Shown here one piece after another: positions 43,829 through 52,709 of a stretch of 64,000 nucleotides of DNA. The notes beneath the pieces are model-generated. The model was not told where the DNA came from. It saw only the letters and a program-made list of their open reading frames with translations, and ran no database searches. Where the stretch lies: positions 23,951-87,950 of the forward strand of contig JAZKEJ010000012.1 of the NCBI GenBank assembly GCA_040387095.1, written 5' to 3'. Positions within the stretch are counted from its first letter, which is position 1, and each line of letters opens with the position of its first letter. The stretch comes from Methylotenera_A sp040387095 (GTDB lineage: Bacteria > Pseudomonadota > Gammaproteobacteria > Burkholderiales > Methylophilaceae). The translations under genes and the position numbers were made by a program.

Positions 43829-44161
43829 ATGCTAAAAACTATTTTAAAATTAATCAAAGTCACCGTTTTTAGCACGGCTGTGCTCGGCTTGAATGTTCAA
43901 GCAGATGAGTTGTTCCCTAAAGCAGACATTAACGCTGGCAAAGCACTTGTTGAGGCACATTGCATTGATTGCCATGCCAGCAAATATGGCGGTGATGGTT
44001 CTGCGATTTATACGCGCGAATATAACAAAGTAAAGACTTCTAAAGGCCTGATTGCGCAAATACGTAACTGTAATACCATGCTGGGTTTAAAATGGTTTGA
44101 AGATGAAGAAGTGAATGTCGCAGCCTATTTAAATAAAACTTACTACAAATTTGAGCGTTAA
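43829..44161 (+). CDS. Small periplasmic c-type cytochrome
   Basis: The 110-residue protein has an N-terminal signal peptide (hydrophobic residues about 7-22, ending VQADE) and one haem-binding CIDCH motif (Cys45, Cys48, His49). The distal ligand is probably the Met in CNTMLGLKW. The start at 43829 gives the full signal peptide; a longer frame through the end of the M48 gene is not needed. It is a soluble monohaem electron carrier of unknown partner, probably translated with the M48 peptidase gene. Confidence 0.85.
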   Translation: MLKTILKLIKVTVFSTAVLGLNVQADELFPKADINAGKALVEAHCIDCHASKYGGDGSAIYTREYNKVKTSKGLIAQIRNCNTMLGLKWFEDEEVNVAAYLNKTYYKFER

Positions 44162-44273
44162 TGTTGCCAGCCTATTTTAAAATAAACGCTCTTCACAATA
44201 TTTACTTTCAGAACGCGCATTTTCAATCACCATACATACCTGTTAGGCACCAATCATCGATGTATCATCCGCT

Positions 44274-45131
44274 ATGCAAGGCTTAGTCGCTTCATCCTAC
44301 GGTAAACGATATGAAATAGAAGTTGCCGACAAAAAACGCATCAGTTGCGTTACTCGTGGCAAAAAAAACGATCTGGCGTGCGGTGACAACGTTATCATCA
44401 AACTCACAGACAAGGCCCAAGGCGTGGTTGAGTCTAGCTTGCCGCGTACATCGCTGCTTTATCGCAGTAACGAATTTAAAAGCAAAATTCTGGCAGCGAA
44501 TGTCACGCAAATCGTCATTGTATTGGCAACACAGCCCAGCTTTTACGAAGCGCTACTAAATCGTTGCTTAATCGCAGCTGAAGCCGCCAATATTAAGCCG
44601 CTTATCGTGCTGAATAAATGCGATTTAAGAGATGTAGATGATGCAAAATCCAAATTAAAGTTGTACAGCGAATTAGGTTATCAAGTCATTCACTTGTCAG
44701 CAAAACAAAGTATTGACACTTTAAAGCAGCATTTGACGAATCATCGCAGCGTTCTAGTTGGCCAATCTGGCATGGGCAAATCAACCATGATTAATGCTTT
44801 GCTGCCAAGCATGAATGTACGTACACAAGAAATCAGCACCGTGCTGGATAGCGGGAAGCATACAACTACAGCCACTCACTTGTATCATTTAGACGGGACC
44901 AGCAGCTTAATCGACTCACCGGGTTTGCAAGAATTTGGCTTGAATCATCTTTCCAATGAACAACTAGAACTAGCATTTATAGAATTTAAACCGTATTTAG
45001 GCAAGTGCCGCTTTAATAACTGTAAACATTCGCACGAACCTGACTGTGCAGTGATTCAGGCGGTGCAAAACGGAAAAATCTCAAAGATCCGACTAGATTT
45101 CTATAAAAGCTTATCAAGCGAATTGTCTTAA
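44274..45131 (+). CDS. rsgA: Ribosome small subunit GTPase RsgA
   Basis: RsgA is a circularly permuted GTPase that checks late 30S subunit maturation. The 285-residue protein has an N-terminal OB fold, then G4 NKCD (114-117), G1 GQSGMGKS (163-170), G3 DSPG (214-217) and the zinc knuckle Cys245, Cys250, His252 and Cys258. The order G4-G1-G3 is the family hallmark. A TATCAT five bases before the ATG could be a -10 element, giving a very short or absent leader. It lies near orn, as in many proteobacteria. Confidence 0.93.
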   Translation: MQGLVASSYGKRYEIEVADKKRISCVTRGKKNDLACGDNVIIKLTDKAQGVVESSLPRTSLLYRSNEFKSKILAANVTQIVIVLATQPSFYEALLNRCLIAAEAANIKPLIVLNKCDLRDVDDAKSKLKLYSELGYQVIHLSAKQSIDTLKQHLTNHRSVLVGQSGMGKSTMINALLPSMNVRTQEISTVLDSGKHTTTATHLYHLDGTSSLIDSPGLQEFGLNHLSNEQLELAFIEFKPYLGKCRFNNCKHSHEPDCAVIQAVQNGKISKIRLDFYKSLSSELS

Positions 45132-45280
45132 TATAACTACGCCACAGTGTGGTGACGATATTTCTTTGAAATCGTTATATTTCGCTGGAGCCGGGTTGCC
45201 TTAATATCATTTACCATCGCAAATTGCCTATTTATGTTATATAGTTAATATTAAATTAATCTTATTTTTCGTATCCATAA

Positions 45281-46879
45281 ATGAAAATGATTGACATCAA
45301 AAACGAAAAAATAGAAGTGTCTCGATTAGCACTTGGCATGTATATCGCCGAGCTAGACAGACCATGGATTGGCACACCTTTTATGCTGCAAGGTTTTTTA
45401 TTGGATGATCAATCTGACCTGGAAACATTAAAGTCTATTTGCCAGTTTGTATATGTTGATCGGACAAAATCAACTGGTGAGCAATTTATTTCCCCTGCCA
45501 AACTCAATACAGCCGTCAAACGTGAAGGTTCTGTTATTAAGTTAAAAAATCCCAATAGCATTTTTTCTGACAAACAAATTTACAGCGCTAAGTCTGCACA
45601 ACCAACTAATAAAACTTCATTTCTAGACGTTTTAAAAGAAGTTAAAAATTACCAGTCAAAACAAAACGCAAGCCCAAGAAGTGGCGATAGCACTGTATTT
45701 AACATGCGCCACGGCGCAAATACGGCGGTTCAAGAAGCCATGCCTTATATCAGCGACGCATCTGAATCCAATCAAAAATCGATTAAACAGAAGCTAACTG
45801 AAGATGTTGGCGGATTTATTGGTAGCCTGTTTAAGCGTGATAAATTAAAAAATACGACCGATTCATCAGGTGCAAAAGCCAAGCAAGTTTCAGAAGATGA
45901 CGGTTACAGAATTACCATTTATGAAGAAGAACCTCCGGTTGAAAATGAAATCATCAAAATTGCGCCAATTTATGAGCAATCTCAAATTGCAACGCGTGAT
46001 ATTTTTGAGTCCGTTGCCAATGAGCAGCATCTTGATTTAACCGCCGTTAGTGAAATTTTAGACAGTATGGTGGAAAGCATTGGTCGCACGCCTGATGCTT
46101 TATTGTGGCTAGCTAAACTCAAGAAAACGGATGATTATGCCTATAACCATGCGTTAAATGTATCGATAACACTAATGGCTTTTGCTAATTTTTTAGCCTT
46201 ATCAAAAAAACAAATTAAAGAGTTAGGCCTGGCAGGTTTGTTGCAGGATGTAGGCAAAGTTAAAATATCTGCTGATATTTTATTAAAAGAAGGCAAACTG
46301 ACGCGTGAAGAGTATGAACATGCTAAAAAACATGTGGACGAAAGCCTTAAAATTTTAGAAACCACACCTAATATACCCAACACAGCAATATTTCTAGTCG
46401 CACAACACCATGAACGCATAGATGGCAGTGGCTATCCTTACCAATTAAAGGGCAATCAAATTGGTCTTGTATCGCAAATTGCTGGCCTGATTGATACTTA
46501 CTGCGCACTAACCAGTCACAGAAGCTATGCTAAAGGCGTATTTCATCAACAAGCGTTAGATGAAATACATCAATTAAGCGGCAATCAATTCAGCACTGAA
46601 CTGGTCGATCAATTAGTACAGTTTATGGGTATTTATCCAGTCAGCTCCTTAGTCGAACTTAATACTGGCGAAGTTGGTGTAGTTATCCAGCAAAATCAGG
46701 TAAGGCGATTATTACCTCGTTTAATGTTATTACTAGATCCAGATAAAGTACGCTATGACGCGCCAGTAACGCTTAACCTGCTCAATAGCCCTGCCACGCC
46801 AGCTGGCGAGCCTTATCGTATTTCCCGCAGCCTTGCGCCTGACAGTTACGGCTTGAATCCAAACGATTTTTATCTTTAA
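45281..46879 (+). CDS. DUF3391/HD-GYP domain protein with altered HD motif (QD)
   Basis: The 532-residue protein has an N-terminal DUF3391 domain (about 10-65, VSRLALGMYIAELDRPW), a long low-complexity linker (about 65-230) and an HD-GYP domain (about 235-460). HD-GYP proteins hydrolyse cyclic di-GMP. The signature HHERIDGSGYP is intact at 376-386, and His290, Lys326, His351 and Asp405 line up with metal-site residues. The HD dyad itself is Gln322-Asp323 in LLQDVGKVK instead of His-Asp. Activity may be lost or altered. An EAL gene follows after 34 bases on the same strand. Confidence 0.88.
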   Translation: MKMIDIKNEKIEVSRLALGMYIAELDRPWIGTPFMLQGFLLDDQSDLETLKSICQFVYVDRTKSTGEQFISPAKLNTAVKREGSVIKLKNPNSIFSDKQIYSAKSAQPTNKTSFLDVLKEVKNYQSKQNASPRSGDSTVFNMRHGANTAVQEAMPYISDASESNQKSIKQKLTEDVGGFIGSLFKRDKLKNTTDSSGAKAKQVSEDDGYRITIYEEEPPVENEIIKIAPIYEQSQIATRDIFESVANEQHLDLTAVSEILDSMVESIGRTPDALLWLAKLKKTDDYAYNHALNVSITLMAFANFLALSKKQIKELGLAGLLQDVGKVKISADILLKEGKLTREEYEHAKKHVDESLKILETTPNIPNTAIFLVAQHHERIDGSGYPYQLKGNQIGLVSQIAGLIDTYCALTSHRSYAKGVFHQQALDEIHQLSGNQFSTELVDQLVQFMGIYPVSSLVELNTGEVGVVIQQNQVRRLLPRLMLLLDPDKVRYDAPVTLNLLNSPATPAGEPYRISRSLAPDSYGLNPNDFYL

Positions 46880-46913
46880 TGTATTGTTTTAAAGAAAATA
46901 CTTAATTGACAGC

Positions 46914-48674
46914 ATGTTAATAAATAGCGGCATGACAGATGGTCTTATCGATAACGATTTGTCAAAATCTGGGCAGATATTAGAAGTTGAAATTATCTAT
47001 TCTGAACAAGAAATCGCTCACAAGCTTAATCACTATTCAATTAACCAACAGGCATTATTTGCAAATCTTAAAATCGATTCAGAAGCTTTAGAAACTTGCA
47101 TTGCAGCAACGCCAAATACCAGCATTCATTTGCTGGACTTTAAAAATGCACTGAATAATTGGCCAAAAGATTTAAACCTGATTCAGTTTTCAAAGCATTT
47201 AAACCAGCTTATATTTTTTTGGCTTAACAGCATTCAAAATGGTGCAGATATACAAACCATACTTAATTGTCTGAGCTTTGTTGAAGTTAATGCTTTATTT
47301 AAAAAACAAAATACTAGTAAATTCCATTTATTTTTGTTCGATATGGTTGCAGAAACCACGCAGCGCTATCAGCAGAAGCAACTTAACTTCACGCTCAATT
47401 TCGATCCACATACCCAGCTACCTAATTCAAACCAGATCCTTAACCATATTGAGAACACGCTTAATCAATCAGGTGATAGTCAACTAATTGCTCTATTCTC
47501 CATTCAATTTCAAATTGCCCGGAATAGTCCTATTTTTTCACACCTTGTTACGATTAGTTTAAGCAAAAAAATCGCAGCTATTTTAAAACAAAATATTTCA
47601 ACCGATATTATTTTGTTTCACACTGGCAATTTACAATTTGATTTATTAGTTACAGATTTAAATAGTTCCAGTCACCTTAACCTGCTTGCGGCAAAAATAA
47701 ACCGAGCGTTTGAAGAAATACTCATACTGAAAAATGACTCCATTCTAGTTACCCCATTTGTAGGGGCTGCAGTTGTAGAGAAAACGACCGCTAATAGCCA
47801 GGACTTATACGAAAATGCCAAGTTAGCGCTGGAAAATGCAATCGCTAAGCATCAACATTTTGTCATTTATTCAGCATTAATAGAAGATGAATCTAAAATA
47901 CAAAATGTACTAGAAAACAAAGTGTTGGAAGCTTTTGCAACTGACAGTTTAACCTTGTTTTTTCAGCCGATTATTGACATTAACCAGTCTACTTGTGCGG
48001 GTGCAGAATTACTTTTGCGCTGGTCTGACAATACAGTTCAAAACATATACCCCAGCGTGACCATTGAAATTTTAAATAAAGTAGGTAAAGGAAAATTATT
48101 CACGCGCTGGTTGATTAATTCTGCTTGCCGATATGCAAGTGAATTGATTCAAAAACATGATTTGCCCATTTACTTAACGCTCAATTTGCGCGCAGAAGAT
48201 TTGTATGACACAGAGTTGCCACACCTGCTTTTGCAGGCAATGGCTTTGTGGAAAATTTCCCCGCTGGATATTGTGCTGGAAATTACCGAAAATGGTTTTT
48301 TGGAGATCAACGAAATATCACAATCTGTGATTCAGTCGCTTTCTGACAATGGCATCAGGCTGGCCTTAGATGACTTTGGTACTGGATTTTCTTCACTTTC
48401 GCGCTTGCGTACCATGCCAATTGATTTGATTAAAATCGACCAATCTTTCGTACGCGACATCAAACATTCGGCGGATGACTTTGAAATTGTTCAATCAATC
48501 GCGATGCTGGCAAACAGCCTGGGCAAAGAGGTGCTAGCTGAGGGTGTTGAAGATAAAGATTGTCTGGATTTGATTAGGCAAATGAAAATTCATAAATGCC
48601 AGGGATTCTACTTTGCAAAACCCATGCCTTTTGAAGATTTTGTAGTATGGGCAAAACAGCAAAAATCCGTGTAA
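46914..48674 (+). CDS. Cyclic di-GMP phosphodiesterase with degenerate GGDEF and intact EAL domain
   Basis: The 586-residue protein has an N-terminal region of unknown type (1-155), a degenerate GGDEF domain (about 160-325) whose signature position reads TGNLQFD, and an EAL domain (about 335-580). In the latter EAL reads ELL (Glu365), but the other catalytic residues are kept: Asn424, Glu456 in LEITE, Asp486-Asp487 in DDFGTGFSS, Lys507, Glu543 in AEGVED and Gln563. It should degrade cyclic di-GMP to pGpG, with the GGDEF remnant perhaps sensing GTP. No membrane helix is seen. It is probably cotranscribed with the HD-GYP gene. Confidence 0.88.
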   Translation: MLINSGMTDGLIDNDLSKSGQILEVEIIYSEQEIAHKLNHYSINQQALFANLKIDSEALETCIAATPNTSIHLLDFKNALNNWPKDLNLIQFSKHLNQLIFFWLNSIQNGADIQTILNCLSFVEVNALFKKQNTSKFHLFLFDMVAETTQRYQQKQLNFTLNFDPHTQLPNSNQILNHIENTLNQSGDSQLIALFSIQFQIARNSPIFSHLVTISLSKKIAAILKQNISTDIILFHTGNLQFDLLVTDLNSSSHLNLLAAKINRAFEEILILKNDSILVTPFVGAAVVEKTTANSQDLYENAKLALENAIAKHQHFVIYSALIEDESKIQNVLENKVLEAFATDSLTLFFQPIIDINQSTCAGAELLLRWSDNTVQNIYPSVTIEILNKVGKGKLFTRWLINSACRYASELIQKHDLPIYLTLNLRAEDLYDTELPHLLLQAMALWKISPLDIVLEITENGFLEINEISQSVIQSLSDNGIRLALDDFGTGFSSLSRLRTMPIDLIKIDQSFVRDIKHSADDFEIVQSIAMLANSLGKEVLAEGVEDKDCLDLIRQMKIHKCQGFYFAKPMPFEDFVVWAKQQKSV

Positions 48675-48683
48675 TGTTATAAT
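48675..48683 (+). promoter_or_regulatory. Extended -10 promoter giving a leaderless queD message
   Basis: TG-T-TATAAT (48675-48683) is an extended -10 motif. Six bases separate it from the queD ATG at 48690, so transcription should start at or next to the A of ATG. The element begins one base after the stop codon of the EAL gene. Confidence 0.5.
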
Positions 48684-48689
48684 AGGCGC

Positions 48690-49130
48690 ATGCAAATCAC
48701 CACTCGTTTAGAATTTGACGCAGGTCATCGAATCCCTTGCCATAAAAGCCAGTGCCGCAATCTGCATGGCCATCGCTACGCCATAGAAATTACGTTATCG
48801 GGCGATATCATCACGCAAGATAACCTATCTGAAAGCGGCATGGTGATGGATTTTTCAGATGTGAAACGCATTGCGCGCGAAAGTTTGGTAGATGTGTGGG
48901 ATCATGCATTTTTGGTTTACAAAGATGATGTAGAGGTGCTTAACTTTTTAAATTCTCTTGCTAATCACAAGACAGTGGTGTTTCCGACAGTGCCCACTGC
49001 TGAAAATATGGCGGTTGAAGCATTCAGAATTTTGAAAAGCCATTACAAAGATACTTACGGTAATCACTTAACATTAGAACGTGTCCGATTATATGAAACA
49101 CCGAATAACTGGGCGGATGCGCTAGGTTGA
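48690..49130 (+). CDS. queD: 6-carboxy-5,6,7,8-tetrahydropterin synthase
   Basis: QueD makes the pterin precursor of preQ0/preQ1 in queuosine synthesis. The 146-residue protein has the zinc histidines His13, His26 and His28 and the catalytic Cys22 in CHKSQCRNLHGHRY, followed by the Glu/Asp-containing MVMDFSDVKRIARE and the late PTAENMAVEAF and LERVRLYETP. All key residues for QueD are present. queG, the last enzyme of the pathway, lies at 21.4 kb. Upstream there is room only for a leaderless promoter. Confidence 0.94.
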   Translation: MQITTRLEFDAGHRIPCHKSQCRNLHGHRYAIEITLSGDIITQDNLSESGMVMDFSDVKRIARESLVDVWDHAFLVYKDDVEVLNFLNSLANHKTVVFPTVPTAENMAVEAFRILKSHYKDTYGNHLTLERVRLYETPNNWADALG

Positions 49131-49196
49131 TTTGAAAAACAATCAGTTGGCTAAACTTAACTAACTCTTCGTTAATCAGCTAATTATTTGTTAGAT

Positions 49197-50096
49197 TTAA
49201 AGCACAATCGATTGCATTACTTGATGTAAGCCCTGTTGCCAAGTTGGCAATGTAACATCAAATTTCTGATTTAATTTGGCGTTATCTAAACTCGAATTAG
49301 CTGGGCGTGCAGCAGGAGTTGGATATTCTGCCGTAGTAATAGGCTCAATAGCATCGACAAGGGCCTTAAGTGGCGGCCAGTTTTTACTGGATGCTAATCG
49401 GTTATATTGCTGCACAATTTCACAGCTAAAGCCATGCCAGGAAGTTTTGCCTTGATTGGTTAAATGATATATGCCTGACTGGCTTGCGTTATTGACTTGC
49501 CATGCTGTTAATAGCGAAACCACAGCATCTGCGATGCTCTCATTACTGGTCGGCGCGCCATATTGATCTGCCACAATGCGCAAACTATCTCGCTCTCCAG
49601 CTAAACGAATGATTGTCTTCAGGAAATTTTTACCATGTGCACCATAAACCCAACTGGTGCGTAGTACAAGATGCGGCACACCCACGGCAATAACTGCCTT
49701 CTCACCCGCAAGTTTGCTTTTACCGTAAACACTTAATGGATTAACTGAATCTGTCTCAAGGTAGGCGCTGGTTTTGGTACCATCGTACACGTAGTCAGTT
49801 GAGAAGTGTATCAATGCTGCATTAAGCTTAGCAGCTTCTTCAGCTAAGGTTTGCGGCGCAATCGCATTAATCGCATAAGCTAGATCGGGTTCTATTTCGG
49901 CTTTATCAACCGCTGTGTATGCTGCTGGATTAATAATTAAATCGGGCTTGATCATTTGTACAGTGCGCCGAATTGCATCGGTGTCACTTAGATTCAACTG
50001 CTCGCGATTTAAAGCAATCACTTCATATTGAATCAGTTTTTTTTGCAGTGCATGTCCCACCTGCCCGTTTACACCTGTTAATAAGATTTTTTTCAT
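49197..50096 (-). CDS. rfbD: dTDP-4-dehydrorhamnose reductase
   Basis: RfbD/RmlD catalyses the last step to dTDP-L-rhamnose. With the ATG at 50096 the protein has 299 residues, the family length, and opens with KKILLTGVNGQVGHALQ, followed by NPAAYTAVDKAE, FSTDYVYDG and the catalytic YGKSKLAGEKAV. An upstream in-frame TTG overlapping the rfbC stop would add six residues but is less likely; a GGTG element lies just before the ATG. It is the last gene of the rfbBACD run. Confidence 0.94.
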   Translation of the reverse strand: MKKILLTGVNGQVGHALQKKLIQYEVIALNREQLNLSDTDAIRRTVQMIKPDLIINPAAYTAVDKAEIEPDLAYAINAIAPQTLAEEAAKLNAALIHFSTDYVYDGTKTSAYLETDSVNPLSVYGKSKLAGEKAVIAVGVPHLVLRTSWVYGAHGKNFLKTIIRLAGERDSLRIVADQYGAPTSNESIADAVVSLLTAWQVNNASQSGIYHLTNQGKTSWHGFSCEIVQQYNRLASSKNWPPLKALVDAIEPITTAEYPTPAARPANSSLDNAKLNQKFDVTLPTWQQGLHQVMQSIVL

Positions 50097-50110
50097 ATTA
50101 ACCACACCAA

Positions 50111-50656
50111 TCAAGCAAATTTTCTAGCATGCTGCAAACTTAAACCTACGCTATCTTTAGCTGATAGTATTGGCGCATCACCCAAAGGCCATTCAATCGC
50201 CACAGTTGGGTCATCCCATTTAAGACAGCACTCATGCTGTGGTGCATAAAAATCGGTCGTTTTATACAAAAATTCGGCAGTTTCTGACAGCACTAAAAAA
50301 CCATGCGCAAACCCTGGTGGAATCCACATTTGACGCTTGTTTTCAGCAGATAAATGTGTGCTTTCCCATTGCCCGAATGTGGCTGATGATTGACGCAAAT
50401 CAACTGCCACATCAAATACCTCGCCCTGCGTGACGCGCACCAACTTTCCTTGCGCTTGATCAATCTGATAATGCAAACCACGCAATACGTTTTTAGCCGA
50501 TTTTGAATGGTTGTCTTGTACAAAATGCAGATTTAAGCCAGTTGCCTGCTCAAATAATTTGGCGTTAAAACTTTCGAAAAAGAAGCCTCTATCATCACCA
50601 AAAACTTTGGGCTCAAAAATAATCACCTCTGGAATGCGGGTTTTAATTATCAGCAT
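50111..50656 (-). CDS. rfbC: dTDP-4-dehydrorhamnose 3,5-epimerase
   Basis: RfbC/RmlC epimerises dTDP-4-keto-6-deoxyglucose. The 181-residue cupin has IFEPKVFGDDRGFFFESFN, FVQDNHSKSAKNVLRGLHYQ, LVRVTQGEVFDVAVDLR, WIPPGFAHGFLVLSE and YKTTDFYAPQHE, all typical. Its ATG overlaps the rfbA stop as TAATG at 50654-50658, so translation is coupled. The four genes supply rhamnose for O-antigen or other exopolysaccharide; glycosyltransferases are not adjacent in this window. Confidence 0.95.
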   Translation of the reverse strand: MLIIKTRIPEVIIFEPKVFGDDRGFFFESFNAKLFEQATGLNLHFVQDNHSKSAKNVLRGLHYQIDQAQGKLVRVTQGEVFDVAVDLRQSSATFGQWESTHLSAENKRQMWIPPGFAHGFLVLSETAEFLYKTTDFYAPQHECCLKWDDPTVAIEWPLGDAPILSAKDSVGLSLQHARKFA

Positions 50657-51552
50657 TAAAACACCCGTTCTGTCAGCAACAGTTTGAGATATTGCCCATA
50701 ACCATTTTTAGCGTATTTATTTGCCATCGTTTCTAATTGTGCCGCATCGATAAAACCCATGCGGTAAGCAATTTCTTCAGGGCAAGCGATCTTTAAACCC
50801 TGGCGTTTTTCGATTGTTTCAATAAAAGTACCCGCTTCCAATAACGATTCGTGCGTCCCTGTATCCAGCCAAGCCATGCCGCGACCCATTACTTCCACCT
50901 GCAAATCACCCCACTCCAGATATTGGCGATTGACATCGGTAATTTCCAGCTCACCGCGTGCAGAAGGCTTCATATTCTTGGCAATTTCGACCACGCGATT
51001 ATCGTAAAAATACAACCCAGTGACCGCGTAACGCGATTTAGGTTGTGTAGGCTTTTCTTCTAAACTGACCGCTTTACCTGCTGCGTCGAATTCCACTACG
51101 CCATAACGCTCAGGATCGTGCACTGGATAAGCAAAAACAGTCGCGCCCTGCGTGCGTTTCGCGGCATTTTGTGCCATTAGAGCCAATTCGTGGCCATAAA
51201 AAATATTGTCGCCAAGCACCAATGCACAAGGGTCATTGCCAATAAATTGTTCACCAATAATAAACGCTTGCGCCAAACCATCCGGAGAAGGTTGCACTGC
51301 ATATTGAATATCCATTCCCCATTGCGTGCCATCGCCTAGCAGCTCTTTAAAGCGTGGCGTATCTTGCGGAGTGGAAATGATTAACACTTCACGTATGCCT
51401 GCCAACATCAACGCAGACAAAGGATAATAAATCATCGGCTTGTCGTAAACAGGCAATAGCTGTTTAGAAACTACCTGCGTGACTGGATATAGGCGTGTAC
51501 CTGAACCTCCTGCTAAAACGATGCCCTTCATGGACTTTTTTTCGTTCGTCAT
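50656..51552 (-). CDS. rfbA: Glucose-1-phosphate thymidylyltransferase
   Basis: RfbA/RmlA makes dTDP-glucose. The 298-residue protein has KGIVLAGGSGTRLYPVT, VSKQLLPVYDKPMIYYPLS, LVLGDNIFYGHEL, VSLEEKPTQPKS and GRGMAWLDTGTHESLLEA, closely following the E. coli enzyme. The start ATG overlaps the rfbB stop as TAATG at 51550-51554; an ATG seven codons later (MKGIVL) is an alternative. rfbC follows with the same kind of overlap. Confidence 0.95.
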   Translation of the reverse strand: MTNEKKSMKGIVLAGGSGTRLYPVTQVVSKQLLPVYDKPMIYYPLSALMLAGIREVLIISTPQDTPRFKELLGDGTQWGMDIQYAVQPSPDGLAQAFIIGEQFIGNDPCALVLGDNIFYGHELALMAQNAAKRTQGATVFAYPVHDPERYGVVEFDAAGKAVSLEEKPTQPKSRYAVTGLYFYDNRVVEIAKNMKPSARGELEITDVNRQYLEWGDLQVEVMGRGMAWLDTGTHESLLEAGTFIETIEKRQGLKIACPEEIAYRMGFIDAAQLETMANKYAKNGYGQYLKLLLTERVF

Positions 51553-52634
51553 TATGCTAATTCCTCACCACGTTCCTGGTAATTCTGGTTAACCCAATTT
51601 TTATATTCGCCGCTGGTCACATTATTGACCCAATCTTGATGCGTTAAGTACCAAGTGACTGTTTTTTGAATACCCGTTTCAAATGTTTCTGCAGGTTTCC
51701 AGCCCAGTTCGCGCTCAATTTTAGTGGCATCAATCGCATAGCGCTGATCATGTCCAGGTCGGTCAGTTACATACGTAATCTGGTCGCGATAGCTGCCGGT
51801 TTGTTTTGGTTTTTCTTTATCCAGCATATCGCATAATGTGTGCACTACATCTAAATTAGTTTTTTCGTTCCAGCCGCCAATATTGTAGGTTTCGCCTACT
51901 TTACCTGCTTCTAATACGCGGCGTATCGCACTGCAATGATCTTCCACAAAAAGCCAGTCGCGCACATTGCTGCCATTGCCGTAAATCGGTAAAGGCTTAC
52001 CATTAAGGGCATGGTGAATCACCAAAGGAATCAATTTTTCGGGGAAATGATACGGACCGTAATTATTAGAACAGTTAGTCGTCAACATCGGCATGCCATA
52101 AGTATGGTGATAAGCACGCACCAAATGATCAGAAGCAGCCTTAGATGCAGAATAAGGGCTATTAGGTTCGTATGGATTTGTTTCTTTAAACGCAGGGTCT
52201 GTGGCACTTAAAGAGCCATAAACTTCATCGGTAGACACATGTAAAAACCTAAAATTAATTTTGTCAGCATCACCTAAATCATTCCAATAAGCCCGTGTTG
52301 CTTCCAATAAATTAAATGTACCAACTATATTAGTTTGAATAAATTCACCAGGCGCATGAATGGAACGATCAACATGACTTTCAGCCGCAAAATTCACAAT
52401 CGCACGCGGTTGATACTTTTTTAAAAGCGCATCAACAATGGCTCTATCACCAATATCGCCATGCACAAATATATGTTCTGAGTTGTCTTGCAAATCCGCT
52501 AAATTAGCCAAATTACCCGCATAAGTTAATTTATCTAAATTGACGCAATGACCGTGACCACCTTTAACCCAATTTAAAACAAAATTACTGCCAATAAAAC
52601 CTGCGCCGCCTGTGACGATGATGCAATTTTTCAT
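51552..52634 (-). CDS. rfbB: dTDP-glucose 4,6-dehydratase
   Basis: RfbB/RmlB is the first dehydratase of the dTDP-L-rhamnose pathway. The 360-residue extended SDR protein has the NAD motif VTGGAGFIGSNFVLNW, the catalytic THR/Asp-Glu region HVSTDEVYGS, and YSASKAASDHLVRAY (Tyr-x3-Lys), then NCSNNYGPYHFPEKLIPL and NVRDWLFVEDH. It is the first gene of the rfbBADC unit on the minus strand; the 75-base gap upstream to dnaQ probably contains its promoter. Confidence 0.95.
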   Translation of the reverse strand: MKNCIIVTGGAGFIGSNFVLNWVKGGHGHCVNLDKLTYAGNLANLADLQDNSEHIFVHGDIGDRAIVDALLKKYQPRAIVNFAAESHVDRSIHAPGEFIQTNIVGTFNLLEATRAYWNDLGDADKINFRFLHVSTDEVYGSLSATDPAFKETNPYEPNSPYSASKAASDHLVRAYHHTYGMPMLTTNCSNNYGPYHFPEKLIPLVIHHALNGKPLPIYGNGSNVRDWLFVEDHCSAIRRVLEAGKVGETYNIGGWNEKTNLDVVHTLCDMLDKEKPKQTGSYRDQITYVTDRPGHDQRYAIDATKIERELGWKPAETFETGIQKTVTWYLTHQDWVNNVTSGEYKNWVNQNYQERGEELA

Positions 52635-52709
52635 ATGATTAAAACCTAACCTAAATAACTATTTAACTATGATTAAATGAATTGTTTGAAACTGTTGTAA
52701 ATCTATTCT

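Noticed and set aside
45142..45152. Short palindrome CCACAGTGTGG after rsgA as a terminator.
   Set aside because: Arms are five bases with almost no loop and no T-run follows.
47395..47890. Active diguanylate cyclase domain.
   Set aside because: The GGDEF signature position reads TGNLQFD, lacking the catalytic and metal-binding residues.
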